From the NCBI RefSeq assembly GCF_021343995.1, contig NZ_JAJTTE010000005.1, positions 1 to 64,000 of the forward strand: a DNA stretch of 64,000 nucleotides. The letters run 5' to 3'. The translations under genes were made by a program, and so were the position numbers. Numbering within the stretch: the first letter of the stretch is position 1; each line of letters begins with the position of its first letter. The DNA comes from Pseudonocardia terrae (lineage in GTDB: Bacteria; Actinomycetota; Actinomycetes; Mycobacteriales; Pseudonocardiaceae). This document shows, piece after piece, positions 1 through 8,167 of this stretch. Below the pieces are notes generated by a model. The model had not been told where the DNA came from, ran no database searches, and was given only the letters and a program-made list of their open reading frames with translations.

Positions 1-76
1 GGCAACGCCGCGAGGGGCCGCCCGGGCGCGCGAGGACCGGTGAACGTTCGTGGTCGCCGCACTAGCGTGTGCCGGC

Positions 77-1252
77 GTGAGTGGACGCATCGTGCTGTTC
101 GGCGCCACCGGCTACACCGGCGGGCGCACCGCGGAAGTCCTGGTCGGGCGGGGGGTGCGGCCCGTGCTGGCCGGACGCGACGCCGCGCGGCTGGTGGCGC
201 TCGGCGAGCGCCTCGGCTGCCCGACGGCCACCGCCGACGTCACCGACGTCGCCTCCGTCTCCGCCCTCGTCGGCCCCGACGACGTGCTGGTCACCACCGT
301 CGGGCCGTTCGCCCGGCTCGGCGGGGCCGCGCTCGCCGCGGTGGTGTCCGCCGGGGCGACCTATCTGGACTCGACCGGCGAGCCGCCGTTCGTCCGCGAG
401 GTCTTCGAGCTGCAGGGTCCGGCCGCCGAGCGCTCCGGCGCGCGGCTGCTCACGGCGTTCGGCCACGACTACGTGCCCGGTGTGCTGGCCGGGGCGCTCG
501 CCCTGCGGGAGGCGGGTGACCGAGCCGCGCGGGTCGACGTCGGCTACTTCCTGTCCGGCCGCGGCCGGTGGTTCTCCCGGGGCACCGTCACGTCGTTGAT
601 CGCGATCGCCGGCACGCCCGGGTACACCCTCCGGCACGGCACGCTCCGCACCGAGAACGCCGGGGCCCGGCTCCGCACGTACGAAGTGGACGGCCGGCCG
701 CGGCCCGGCGTGTCGATCGGCGGCGTCGAGCAGTTCGCGCTGCCGCGACTGCACCCGGGGCTCGGGACCGTCGACGTGCATCTGGGCTGGTTCGGCGCGC
801 AGGGGGATGGCAGCCGGCGGAGCCCGGCGGGGCGGGTTGGGCTCAGCGGCGTCGTGCACGCCACGAGCCGGCTGCCCGCCCCACCCGCGCCGCTGCTGGC
901 CGGCCTCGCCCGGCTCGCCGGCCGGTTGCCCCGCGACCCGTCGGCGGAGGCGCTGGCGCGCTGCCGCTCGCACGTCGTCGCCGAGGTGTTCGACGCCTAC
1001 GGCACGCTCCTCGCCCGCACCCGGCTCACCGCGCCGGACCCCTACGCACTCACCGCCGACCTGCTCGCCTGGGGCGCGGCCCGCGCGCTGGCGCACGGGG
1101 TCACCGGCGTGGGCGCGCTCGACCCCGTGGGTGCCTTCGGGCTCGACGCCCTCGTGGAGGGTGCCGCGTCCGCCGGTCTCACCACCTGGGACCTCCGCGC
1201 GACGCGCAGCGCCCAGAGCACCAGCGGCACCTGCAGCGGCAACCGGCCGTAG
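77..1252 (+). CDS. Saccharopine-dehydrogenase-like NAD(P)-binding oxidoreductase
   Basis: Predicted 391-residue cytoplasmic oxidoreductase of the saccharopine dehydrogenase / trans-acting enoyl reductase superfamily. The N-terminus has a Rossmann glycine motif (IVLFGATGYTGG), then TADVTD and TTVGPF segments typical of these proteins; the substrate is unknown. I chose GTG at 77 because it puts the Rossmann strand at the N-terminus; an in-frame GTG lies at 50. The last 211 bases overlap the convergent membrane protein gene, and the final ~20 residues (rich in R, S, T, G) look like antisense of that gene's coding sequence, so the true family domain probably ends near residue 370. The gene stands alone on its strand. 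Family assignment is fairly secure, the reaction is not. Confidence 0.75.
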   Translation: MSGRIVLFGATGYTGGRTAEVLVGRGVRPVLAGRDAARLVALGERLGCPTATADVTDVASVSALVGPDDVLVTTVGPFARLGGAALAAVVSAGATYLDSTGEPPFVREVFELQGPAAERSGARLLTAFGHDYVPGVLAGALALREAGDRAARVDVGYFLSGRGRWFSRGTVTSLIAIAGTPGYTLRHGTLRTENAGARLRTYEVDGRPRPGVSIGGVEQFALPRLHPGLGTVDVHLGWFGAQGDGSRRSPAGRVGLSGVVHATSRLPAPPAPLLAGLARLAGRLPRDPSAEALARCRSHVVAEVFDAYGTLLARTRLTAPDPYALTADLLAWGAARALAHGVTGVGALDPVGAFGLDALVEGAASAGLTTWDLRATRSAQSTSGTCSGNRP

Positions 1253-1542
1253 GCGATCGCCCGCTGCCGCGCCGGCTTGTCCGACCAGTCCACGGCCATC
1301 GTCACGTTGGCCGGGAACACCGCCACGAACAGCGCGGCGGCCGCGTACCCGCCGAGCCGACGGGTGCGCGGCACGGCCACGGCCGCGGCGACCGCGCCCT
1401 CCGCGACACCGGACGCGTAGGTCCAGAACCGCCGGGTGCCGGGCAGCTGCGGCGGGACGATCGCGTCGAAGAACGCCGGGGTGACGGCGTGTGCCACGGC
1501 GGCCGTGCCGAGCAGTGCCGCGAGCGGCGGGGAGAGGTCCAT
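1042..1542 (-). CDS. DoxX-like small membrane protein
   Basis: Predicted 166-residue integral membrane protein. About four hydrophobic segments are visible: LAALLGTAAVAHAV, a stretch after FWTYASG, LGGYAAAALFVAVFPANVTMA, and LPLQVPLVLWALRVA. The pattern FPANVTMAVDW followed by LPLQVPLVLWAL is typical of small DoxX-like proteins of unknown function. ATG at 1542 is chosen because it begins directly before the first membrane segment. The domain appears complete by about residue 120; the remaining ~45 residues are low-complexity (A, P, S, T, R) and lie antisense to the convergent oxidoreductase gene, so they look like read-through after loss of an ancestral stop. No role can be assigned. Confidence 0.6.
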   Translation of the reverse strand: MDLSPPLAALLGTAAVAHAVTPAFFDAIVPPQLPGTRRFWTYASGVAEGAVAAAVAVPRTRRLGGYAAAALFVAVFPANVTMAVDWSDKPARQRAIAYGRLPLQVPLVLWALRVARRSQVVRPADAAPSTRASSPKAPTGSSAPTPVTPCASARAAPQASRSAVSA

Positions 1543-1620
1543 GCCGGCATGATCGCAAGCGGATCGGGTGACCGTGGCCCGCGCCCACGGCCCGGGCACG
1601 GGACGCTAGTCTCCCGCGCG

Positions 1621-2676
1621 ATGCGTGATCGGCCCCGCCGCCCGCCCGTCGATCCGCAGGTGATCGGCGCCCTTCGCATGCCCGACAACCCCCAGGGGCC
1701 GCTGGTCGCGCTGCTCAAGCGGGTGGCTGTCGCGCTCGGGGCGCTGTTCGCCGCCGCGTTGATCGTCTACTTCGGCCGCGCCGGGTACGTCGACAACAAC
1801 GGCGAGGGCGAGATCTCGTTCAACGACGCCCTCTACTACGCCACGGTCTCGCTCTCCACGACCGGCTACGGCGACATCGTCCCCTACACCGCGACCGCGC
1901 GGCTGCTCACCACCGTGGTGATCACGCCGCTGCGGCTGCTGTTCCTCATCGTCCTCGTCGGTACGACCGTCGAACTGCTCACCGAACGCTCCCGGCAGTC
2001 GTTCCGGATCCAGCGCTGGAGGTCACGCGTGCGCGACCACACCGTCGTCATCGGGTACGGGACGAAGGGCCGTGCCGCCGTCGAGACGCTGCTCGGCGAC
2101 GGCGTCGAGCCGGAGCACATCGTGGTGGTCGACACCGACCGCACGCAGCTCGACGCGGCCTCGGCCCTGGGACTCGTCACCGTGACGGGGAACGCCACCC
2201 GGTCGGCCGTGCTCCGCATCGCCGGCGCCCACCAGGCAGCGGCCATCGTGGTGGCCACGAACAGGGACGACGCCGCCGTTCTCGTCACCTTGACAGCTCG
2301 CGAGATGGCGCCGAAGGCGCGGATCGTGGTGTCGGTCCGGGAGTCGGAGAACGTGCACCTGCTGCGGCAGTCCGGGGCGGACTCGGTGATCGTCTCGGCG
2401 GAGACGGCGGGCCGGCTGCTCGGCGTCGCGACCCGCACACCGAGCGTCGTCGAGGTCGTCGAGGACCTGCTGACCCCGGACGCCGGGTTCGCGATCAGCG
2501 AGCGCGAGGTCGAGCAGGACGAGGTGGGCGGCTCGCCGCGGCACCTCGCCGACATCGTGCTGGGCGTGGTGCGCGGCGACGAGCTGTACCGGGTCGACGC
2601 CTCGGCCGTCGACGCCCTCGAGCGCGGCGACCGCCTGCTCTACGTCCGCAAGGCCACCCCGGCCGACGAGGGCTAG
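1621..2676 (+). CDS. Potassium channel with TrkA-N (RCK) regulatory domain
   Basis: Predicted 351-residue ion-channel subunit. Residues ~35-52 and ~97-118 are membrane helices flanking a pore loop whose selectivity filter TTGYGD is at residues 80-85, diagnostic of K+ channels. From ~residue 137 a cytosolic RCK/TrkA-N Rossmann domain follows (VVIGYGTKG, then VVVDTD), which in this family gates the pore in response to nucleotides or ions. The C-terminal ~70 residues resemble TrkA-C. An Rv3200c-like channel lies in the same neighbourhood (nudC, uvrD2, whiB7) in mycobacteria, by recollection. The start at 1621 sits 8 bases after a TAGTCT hexamer (1607-1612) with no ribosome-binding site, suggesting a leaderless mRNA; ATG at 1678 is an alternative. 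Confidence 0.9.
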   Translation: MRDRPRRPPVDPQVIGALRMPDNPQGPLVALLKRVAVALGALFAAALIVYFGRAGYVDNNGEGEISFNDALYYATVSLSTTGYGDIVPYTATARLLTTVVITPLRLLFLIVLVGTTVELLTERSRQSFRIQRWRSRVRDHTVVIGYGTKGRAAVETLLGDGVEPEHIVVVDTDRTQLDAASALGLVTVTGNATRSAVLRIAGAHQAAAIVVATNRDDAAVLVTLTAREMAPKARIVVSVRESENVHLLRQSGADSVIVSAETAGRLLGVATRTPSVVEVVEDLLTPDAGFAISEREVEQDEVGGSPRHLADIVLGVVRGDELYRVDASAVDALERGDRLLYVRKATPADEG

Positions 2677-2687
2677 GGTCGTCGGTC

Positions 2688-3539
2688 GTGCGCCTGGCGA
2701 CCTGGAACGTGAACTCGGCGAAGTCGCGGCTGCCCCGGCTGCTGCCCTGGCTGGACGAACGGGCCCCGGACGTCGTCTGCCTGCAGGAGACCAAGCTCTC
2801 CGACGCCGACTGGGCCGCCGAGTTCGACGGTCCGCTGGCCGAGCGGGGCTACGAGGTGGTTCACCACGGGCAGGGCCGGTGGAACGGGGTGGCACTGCTC
2901 TCCCGCGTCGGGTTGACGGACGTGGTGCGCGGGCTGCCCGAGGAGCCCACCTTCGACTCGGACATCCCCGACGCCCGCGCGGTCACCGCCACCTGCGGCG
3001 GGCTGCGGGTGACCTCGGTCTACGTGCCCAACGGCCGCACCCCCGACGACCCGCACTACGGCTACAAGCTGCGCTGGCTGGAGGCCCTGCGGCACATGGT
3101 GTCCGCGGGCGACACCACGCACACCGTGGTGGCCGGCGACATGAACATCGCCCCCACGGACGCCGACGTCTGGGATCCCGACCTGTTCGTCGGCTCCACC
3201 CACGTGACCCCGCCCGAGCGGGAGGCGCTGGGCGCGCTGCAGGCGGCCGGGTTGGCCGACGTCGTGCGCGACCGGTGGCCGGACGAGCGGGTGTTCTCCT
3301 ACTGGGACTATCGCGCCGGCCGCTTCCACAAGGACATGGGGATGCGGATCGACCTGGTGCTCTGCGGCGCCGACCCGGCGGGCCGGACGAAGGCGGCGTG
3401 GATCGACCGCAAGGCGCGCAAGGGTTCCGGGCCCAGCGACCACGCGCCGGTGATGGTCGACCTCGACGAGGCGCCCGACGGGGACGTCGGCCCGGTCGTC
3501 CCGCCGCCGTCGACGCCGGCGAAGCTGAAGCACCACTGA
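2688..3539 (+). CDS. xthA: Exodeoxyribonuclease III / AP endonuclease
   Basis: Predicted 283-residue Mg2+-dependent 3'-5' exonuclease and AP endonuclease of base-excision repair. The endonuclease/exonuclease/phosphatase fold is evident: WNVNSA near the N-terminus, LQETKL (metal-binding Glu), VAGDMNIAP (~residues 149-157), YWDYR, and the C-terminal catalytic SDHAPV. Length matches the family (~265-285). The GTG start at 2688 follows the K+ channel stop by 11 bases. A TAGGGT hexamer (2674-2679) overlaps that stop codon and may give a leaderless transcript. A stem-loop just downstream (3560-3585) could terminate it. High confidence. Confidence 0.95.
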   Translation: MRLATWNVNSAKSRLPRLLPWLDERAPDVVCLQETKLSDADWAAEFDGPLAERGYEVVHHGQGRWNGVALLSRVGLTDVVRGLPEEPTFDSDIPDARAVTATCGGLRVTSVYVPNGRTPDDPHYGYKLRWLEALRHMVSAGDTTHTVVAGDMNIAPTDADVWDPDLFVGSTHVTPPEREALGALQAAGLADVVRDRWPDERVFSYWDYRAGRFHKDMGMRIDLVLCGADPAGRTKAAWIDRKARKGSGPSDHAPVMVDLDEAPDGDVGPVVPPPSTPAKLKHH

Positions 3540-3559
3540 GCGGAGCTCGCGGAGCGAAC

Positions 3560-3585
3560 CTCGGCACTGAGCGGAGCGTGCCGAG
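3560..3585 (+). terminator. Possible stem-loop after xthA, in a GAGCGGAGC-rich spacer
   Basis: CTCGGCAC and GTGCCGAG form an 8-bp stem around a 10-base loop. The 3540-3651 spacer also holds the direct repeat CACTGAGCGGAGC at 3534-3546 (overlapping the xthA stop) and 3565-3577, with a third CACTGAGG at 3597. There is no T-tract, so termination is only a suggestion. Confidence 0.35.
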
Positions 3586-3651
3586 CGAGCATCGTGCACT
3601 GAGGACGGGGCCGGCGGCGTACTTCTCCCCGGCCCGGGGTAGCCGCCCCGC

Positions 3652-5025
3652 ATGACGGCCGTCCTGGATCCGACCCGCACCCTCAGCCTCTCCGACCCCT
3701 GCACCGGCGAGGCCCTCGAGCCGGTGTCCGTCGCCGGCGAGCAGGAGGTCCGGGCCGCGCTCGCCGCCGCCCGGGCCGCCGCGCCGGGCTGGGCGCGCAC
3801 CGAACCGGCCGAACGGGCCGCGGCCGTGCGGGCCGCCGCCGACGCCGTCCGGACCGCGGCCGAGGAGCTGGCGGAGCTCAACACCCGCGAGACCGGCAAG
3901 ACGCCCGACGACGCCCGCGGTGGCGTCGAGGCGGGCATCGGCACCCTGGAGCAGTACGCACAGCTCGGGCCGCTGCACCGCGGCCGCAGCCTGCAGGGCG
4001 GGTGGGGTGCGACGGACCTGATGGTGCACGCGCCGCGGGGCGTCGTCGCCGTCCTGACGCCGTGGAACGACCCGGTCGCCGTGGCCGCGGGCCTGCTCGG
4101 CGCCGCGCTGGTCACCGGGAACACCGTCGTGCACAAGCCGAGCGAGCGCTGTCCGCGCACCGGGCGGCGGTTCGCCGAGCTGCTCGCCGCGCACCTGCCC
4201 GAGGGCGTGCTGCAGATCCTCGACGGGGACGGCCCGGTCGGTGCGGCGCTCGCCGGCTCGCCGGAGGTCGACGTCGTCGCGCACGTGGGCAGCACCGCCA
4301 CCGGCCGGTCGATCGCCGAGGCCTGCGCGCGGACCGGCGCGAAGGCCCTGCTGGAGAACGGCGGCAACGACCCGCTGATCGTGGACGCGGGTGTCGATCC
4401 GGTGTGGGCCGCCGAGCAGGCCGCGTTGGGCTCCTTCGCGAACGCCGGGCAGATCTGTGTGTCGGTGGAACGGATCTACGTGGTCACCGAGGTCGCCGCG
4501 GTGTTCCTCGACGCGCTGGTGGCCGAGGCGGGGAAGTGGGCCGAGCGGATCGGTCCGCTCGTCGACGAGCGGCAGCGTGAGCACGTGCACGCGCACGTGC
4601 AGGGCGCGATCGCGGACGGAGCGCGCGTGCTCGCGGGTGGCGAGCTGCCGGCCGGGCCCGGGTCGTACTACCCGCCGACGGTGCTGAGCGGCTGCGCGCC
4701 GGGCATGGCGGTGCTGACCGAGGAGACCTTCGGGCCGGTCGCGCCGGTGCGCGAGGTCCCGGATCTCGACACCGCCCTGCGCGAGGCGGCGGCGGACCGC
4801 TACGGCCTCGCCGCGACCGTGCTCACCCTCGACATGGAGCACGCGCAGCGCGCCTGGCGGGAGCTGCCGGTGGGGACCGTCAAGGTGAACGCCGTCTTCG
4901 GCGGGGCCCCGGGCGGGGCGGCCGAGCCGCGCGGCGCCAGCGGCCAGGGGTTCGGGTACGGGCCCGAGCTGCTCGACGAGATGACGACGACGACTGTCGT
5001 GCACCTCGCGCCGGCGCCTCGCTGA
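3652..5025 (+). CDS. NAD(P)+-dependent aldehyde dehydrogenase
   Basis: Predicted 457-residue aldehyde dehydrogenase oxidising an aldehyde to the acid. It shows the ALDH order: cofactor-binding TPWNDP, HKPSERCP, the catalytic base Glu ~235 in ENGGNDP (usually ELGGKSP) and the nucleophile Cys ~268 in NAGQICVS, then EETFGPV and a C-terminal GYGPELLDEM. It is a little shorter than the usual ~480-500 residues, mainly at the N-terminus. The ENGG variant of the base motif suggests a subfamily away from betaine or succinate-semialdehyde dehydrogenases; the substrate cannot be told. No operon partner. ATG at 3652. Confidence 0.88.
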   Translation: MTAVLDPTRTLSLSDPCTGEALEPVSVAGEQEVRAALAAARAAAPGWARTEPAERAAAVRAAADAVRTAAEELAELNTRETGKTPDDARGGVEAGIGTLEQYAQLGPLHRGRSLQGGWGATDLMVHAPRGVVAVLTPWNDPVAVAAGLLGAALVTGNTVVHKPSERCPRTGRRFAELLAAHLPEGVLQILDGDGPVGAALAGSPEVDVVAHVGSTATGRSIAEACARTGAKALLENGGNDPLIVDAGVDPVWAAEQAALGSFANAGQICVSVERIYVVTEVAAVFLDALVAEAGKWAERIGPLVDERQREHVHAHVQGAIADGARVLAGGELPAGPGSYYPPTVLSGCAPGMAVLTEETFGPVAPVREVPDLDTALREAAADRYGLAATVLTLDMEHAQRAWRELPVGTVKVNAVFGGAPGGAAEPRGASGQGFGYGPELLDEMTTTTVVHLAPAPR

Positions 5026-5162
5026 GTACCCACCCCACCGGTGCGGCAACCGGACGCCGCGGCCCCGCGCGGACGGAACACCCGTTCGGGCTGTGCGCGG
5101 TTGCGAGTGGGCGATCCGTCCCGATACTCAGCCGCGTGACCAGGACACTTCGGGGGAACGTG

Positions 5163-5912
5163 ATGACCATTCGCCTCACCCGCGCGGCGGCCGGGACCGT
5201 CCTCGCGGCGCTCGCGTTGACCGGAGCGGCCGCCTGCGGCTCGGGGTCCGACCAGGCACCGCCGGCGCCGACCGGGAGCGCGGCGCCGCCGCCGTCGCCG
5301 GCCCCCGGCGGCGACGCCGGCGGCCAGGCGAACGACGCCACCCGGCAGGCCTTCGGGCAGGCCAACCAAGGTGCGCTCGCGCTCGTCGCGCTCGGCGGGC
5401 TCGGGACCGACAAGGGCGTCGGCGACCAGGTCAAGGGCCTCGCACCCGACGTGAAGTCGCAGGGCCAGGCGCTCCTCGACCAGGTCAAGCAGGCCGCGAC
5501 CGCGCAGGGCGTGGCCCTCGGCGACCAGCTCTCCGCCCAGCAGCAGGCGCTCCTCGCCGACCTGCAGGCGCGCAGCGGGCAGCCCTTCGACGCCGCGTGG
5601 CTGCAGGCGGCGCAGTCCGCTCTGCAGCAGGCTCGTGACGCGGCCAACGCGGTGCTGAACGACCCGAACGCGTCGCCCGAGGCCAAGGCCGCGGCGCAGC
5701 AGGCGCTCGCCCAGCTCGACGCGCTGGCCGCGAAGATCTCGGCCGCGTCGTCGTCCGCGGGCGCCTCGACGCCGGGCTCGGTGAACGCCGGCACCGGCGG
5801 GCAGGCCGCCGGCTCCGACGACGTCCTGCCGGTCGTCCTCGCCGGGTCCGGTCTGGTGCTGCTCGGCGCCGCCGGCGCCGCCGGACTCCGCGCGCGGCGG
5901 TCGCGCGCCTGA
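5163..5912 (+). CDS. Secreted DUF4142-like protein with C-terminal membrane anchor
   Basis: Predicted 249-residue exported protein. The N-terminus is a signal peptide with a hydrophobic core (LAALALTGAAAC); a Cys follows, but the -3 residue is not the usual Leu, so lipidation is uncertain. A Pro/Ala/Gly-rich linker is followed by a helical DUF4142-like region (~residues 60-200, rich in Q, A, D). The C-terminus is a hydrophobic segment followed by RARRSR, the layout of a cell-wall sorting signal, but the preceding sequence is DDVLPVVLAGSG and lacks a classical LPXTG. The next gene, 2 bases downstream, is a class F sortase, so this is its likely substrate or partner. ATG at 5163 is preferred (GGGGGAA upstream); GTG at 5136 is an alternative. 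Confidence 0.75.
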   Translation: MTIRLTRAAAGTVLAALALTGAAACGSGSDQAPPAPTGSAAPPPSPAPGGDAGGQANDATRQAFGQANQGALALVALGGLGTDKGVGDQVKGLAPDVKSQGQALLDQVKQAATAQGVALGDQLSAQQQALLADLQARSGQPFDAAWLQAAQSALQQARDAANAVLNDPNASPEAKAAAQQALAQLDALAAKISAASSSAGASTPGSVNAGTGGQAAGSDDVLPVVLAGSGLVLLGAAGAAGLRARRSRA

Positions 5913-5914
5913 CC

Positions 5915-6754
5915 GTGCGCCTGCGCGCACCCGGCCCCACGGCCGGTGACCCGCCGACGAGCGGGGCACCGGCCGGAGGCGTGCCCTCGACGGCTGAGGG
6001 CGGCCCCGCCCCGGACGCCGCGCCGCCCGATCCGTCGGTCGGTGCGGGCGGTCCGACCCCGGCGGCCCTGGTTCCCGAGCCGGCCCGTGCGGGCCCACTC
6101 TCCGAGGGCAGTGGCCGGCGACGGTGGGTGCCCGTCCTGCTCGCGCTGGCGGGCGTGGCGCTGCTCGTGGCTGCGACGGTGCTCGTGCTCGACCGGGAGC
6201 CCGCCGTGACCGCACGGCCCGTCGGGGTCGTGCCCGCCCGTACCGCGCCGTCGGTGCCGACCGACTCCGGCGACCTCCGGCCGGGCGCCCCGCCGAAGCT
6301 CCGTCCCGGCGGCACGGTCCCGGTGCGCCTCGACCTGCCCGCCCGGGCGGGCACCGCGCCGGTCGTGCCGGTCGGCACCGGGCCCGACGGGGCCCTCGTC
6401 ATCCCCGATCCGCCCCGGACCGTGGGCTGGTGGGCGCCCGGGGCTCTCGCCGGCTCGGGGACCGGCACCGTGGTCGTCGCCGGGCACGTGGACTCGCGGG
6501 TCGCCGGGATCGGGGTCCTCGCCGTCCTGCCCGAGCTGACCGTCGGTGAGCCGGTGGTCCTGACCGGCGACGACGGCCGCACGGTCCGCTACCGCGTCGT
6601 CGCGCGGCGGGAGTTCGGCAAGGCGGCCCTGCCCGCCGACACCTTCGCCCGGACGGGTCCGCCGCGACTGGTGCTGATGACCTGCGGCGGCCGCTTCGAC
6701 CGCCACGCGCGCTCCTACGAGGACAACATCGTCGTCTACGCCGAACCGGCCTGA
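5915..6754 (+). CDS. Class F sortase
   Basis: Predicted 279-residue membrane-anchored transpeptidase. A long Pro/Ala/Gly-rich cytoplasmic N-terminus (~70 residues) precedes one membrane helix (~residues 71-92, VPVLLALAGVALLVAATVLVL). The extracellular sortase domain carries the catalytic His in VVAGHVDS, Cys in LMTCGGRFD and an Arg-containing segment (RHARSYEDN). Class F sortases are actinobacterial and usually occur as single genes. Here the gene lies 2 bases after the DUF4142-like protein and is probably co-transcribed with it. GTG at 5915. The C-terminus ends at the last beta strand (NIVVYAEPA), as expected. Confidence 0.9.
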   Translation: MRLRAPGPTAGDPPTSGAPAGGVPSTAEGGPAPDAAPPDPSVGAGGPTPAALVPEPARAGPLSEGSGRRRWVPVLLALAGVALLVAATVLVLDREPAVTARPVGVVPARTAPSVPTDSGDLRPGAPPKLRPGGTVPVRLDLPARAGTAPVVPVGTGPDGALVIPDPPRTVGWWAPGALAGSGTGTVVVAGHVDSRVAGIGVLAVLPELTVGEPVVLTGDDGRTVRYRVVARREFGKAALPADTFARTGPPRLVLMTCGGRFDRHARSYEDNIVVYAEPA

Positions 6755-6840
6755 CCCGCGACCTCACGGGCGGGTGGCGGCACCGGACGCCGGCCGGTGG
6801 AGCGGGAATATCCGGGGCGGGCGTGTCGTACGGTTGTCGC

Positions 6841-8091
6841 GTGAGCGCACCCGCCGAAGCCCCCGAGTTCGCCGCCGTCCGGACCGCCGCCCAGCGCGCG
6901 GCGGCGGCCGCCCCGGGAGTGCGGGCGGCGGGCGGCGCCGCGGTCGACGCCGCGCTGCGCACCGCGGCCGGGCTGCTCCGCGAGAAGGCCCCCGAGCTGC
7001 TCGCGGCGAACGCCGCGGACGTCGACGCGGCCACCGCGAACGGCATGGCCGCCGGCCTGCTCGACCGGCTCCGGCTCACCCCCGAGCGGCTCGCCGACAT
7101 GGCGACCCAGCTCGAGGTGCTGGCCGGCACCCCGGAGCCGCCGGTGGAGCGGTTCGTCCGCACCCTGCCCTCCGGCGAGCGCGTCTTCGAGCGCAGCATC
7201 CCGGTCGGTGTCATCGGTGCGGTGTTCGAGGCGCGCCCGAACGTGACGATCGACGTCGCCTCCCAGGTGCTCAAGGCCCGCAGCGCCGCCGTGCTGCGCA
7301 CCGGTTCCGCGGCGCTGGGCAGCGCGACCGCCCTGCTCGAGAAGGTCGTCGCACCCGCCCTCGACGCGCAGGGCATCCCCGCCGACGCGGTCCAACTCGT
7401 CCCGCTGCCCGGGCACGCCGGCGCCGAGGCGCTCGTCGGGCTGCCGAACCTGGTGCCGCTCGTCGTGGTGCGGGGGAGCGGCGAGGTCACGCGGAAGCTG
7501 TCGATGCTGGGCGCGGCCGCCGGCACCCGGGTGCTCGCGCACGCCGACGGCGGCGGCGTGCTGTACCTGGACTCGTCGGCCGAGGAGGCCGTCGTCGAGC
7601 GGCTGGTGCACGACTCGACCGACCGGCTCGGGGTGTGCAACCGGCTGAACCTGCTGCTCATCGACCGGCCGGTGTACGAGACGCTGCTGCGCGTCGCGGA
7701 GAAGGTGCTGCGGGACCGCGGCATCGCGCTGAGTCTGCCGCCGCACGCGCACGCCCTCGGCCACGAGTGGGCGCTCGACTCCGGCAACGAGGCGCACGTG
7801 ACGGTCACGCCGGTCGACGGCGCGGTCGACGCCGCCCTCACCGCCGCCCGCGAGACGTCGGGCCTGGCCGCCTGTGTGTGCGCCGCCGACGAGGCGGTCG
7901 CCCACCGGTTCATCGACGCCTACACCGGCACGGGGGTGTTCTGGAACAGCCCGACCCGCCTCCTCGACGGGTACAAGCTGCTCGGCCTGCCCGAGACCGG
8001 CATCAACGTCGACCACACCCCCGGCCCCCGCGGCCCGGTCACCTACCCCGACCTCGCCCTCCGCCAGTTCGTGGTGCTGCCCCCGGCCTGA
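6841..8091 (+). CDS. proA: Glutamate-5-semialdehyde dehydrogenase (gamma-glutamyl phosphate reductase)
   Basis: Predicted 416-residue enzyme reducing gamma-glutamyl phosphate to glutamate-5-semialdehyde with NADPH, the second step of proline synthesis. Recognised by IPVGVIGAVFEARPNVT, the catalytic Cys 266 in DRLGVCNRLN, and the C-terminal segment GPVTYPDLALRQFVV. Length is normal. The GTG at 6841 is taken because a TACGGT hexamer (6829-6834) ends 6 bases before it and there is no ribosome-binding site, suggesting leaderless translation; an in-frame start at 6823 is less likely. proB is not in this window. Confidence 0.96.
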   Translation: MSAPAEAPEFAAVRTAAQRAAAAAPGVRAAGGAAVDAALRTAAGLLREKAPELLAANAADVDAATANGMAAGLLDRLRLTPERLADMATQLEVLAGTPEPPVERFVRTLPSGERVFERSIPVGVIGAVFEARPNVTIDVASQVLKARSAAVLRTGSAALGSATALLEKVVAPALDAQGIPADAVQLVPLPGHAGAEALVGLPNLVPLVVVRGSGEVTRKLSMLGAAAGTRVLAHADGGGVLYLDSSAEEAVVERLVHDSTDRLGVCNRLNLLLIDRPVYETLLRVAEKVLRDRGIALSLPPHAHALGHEWALDSGNEAHVTVTPVDGAVDAALTAARETSGLAACVCAADEAVAHRFIDAYTGTGVFWNSPTRLLDGYKLLGLPETGINVDHTPGPRGPVTYPDLALRQFVVLPPA

Positions 8092-8167
8092 CCCGCCGGC
8101 CGTCCGGCACGGCGGCGCCGGAGCGATCGCGCGGCGGATCGTCGGGGTCCGGGGATAGGGTCGGGTC

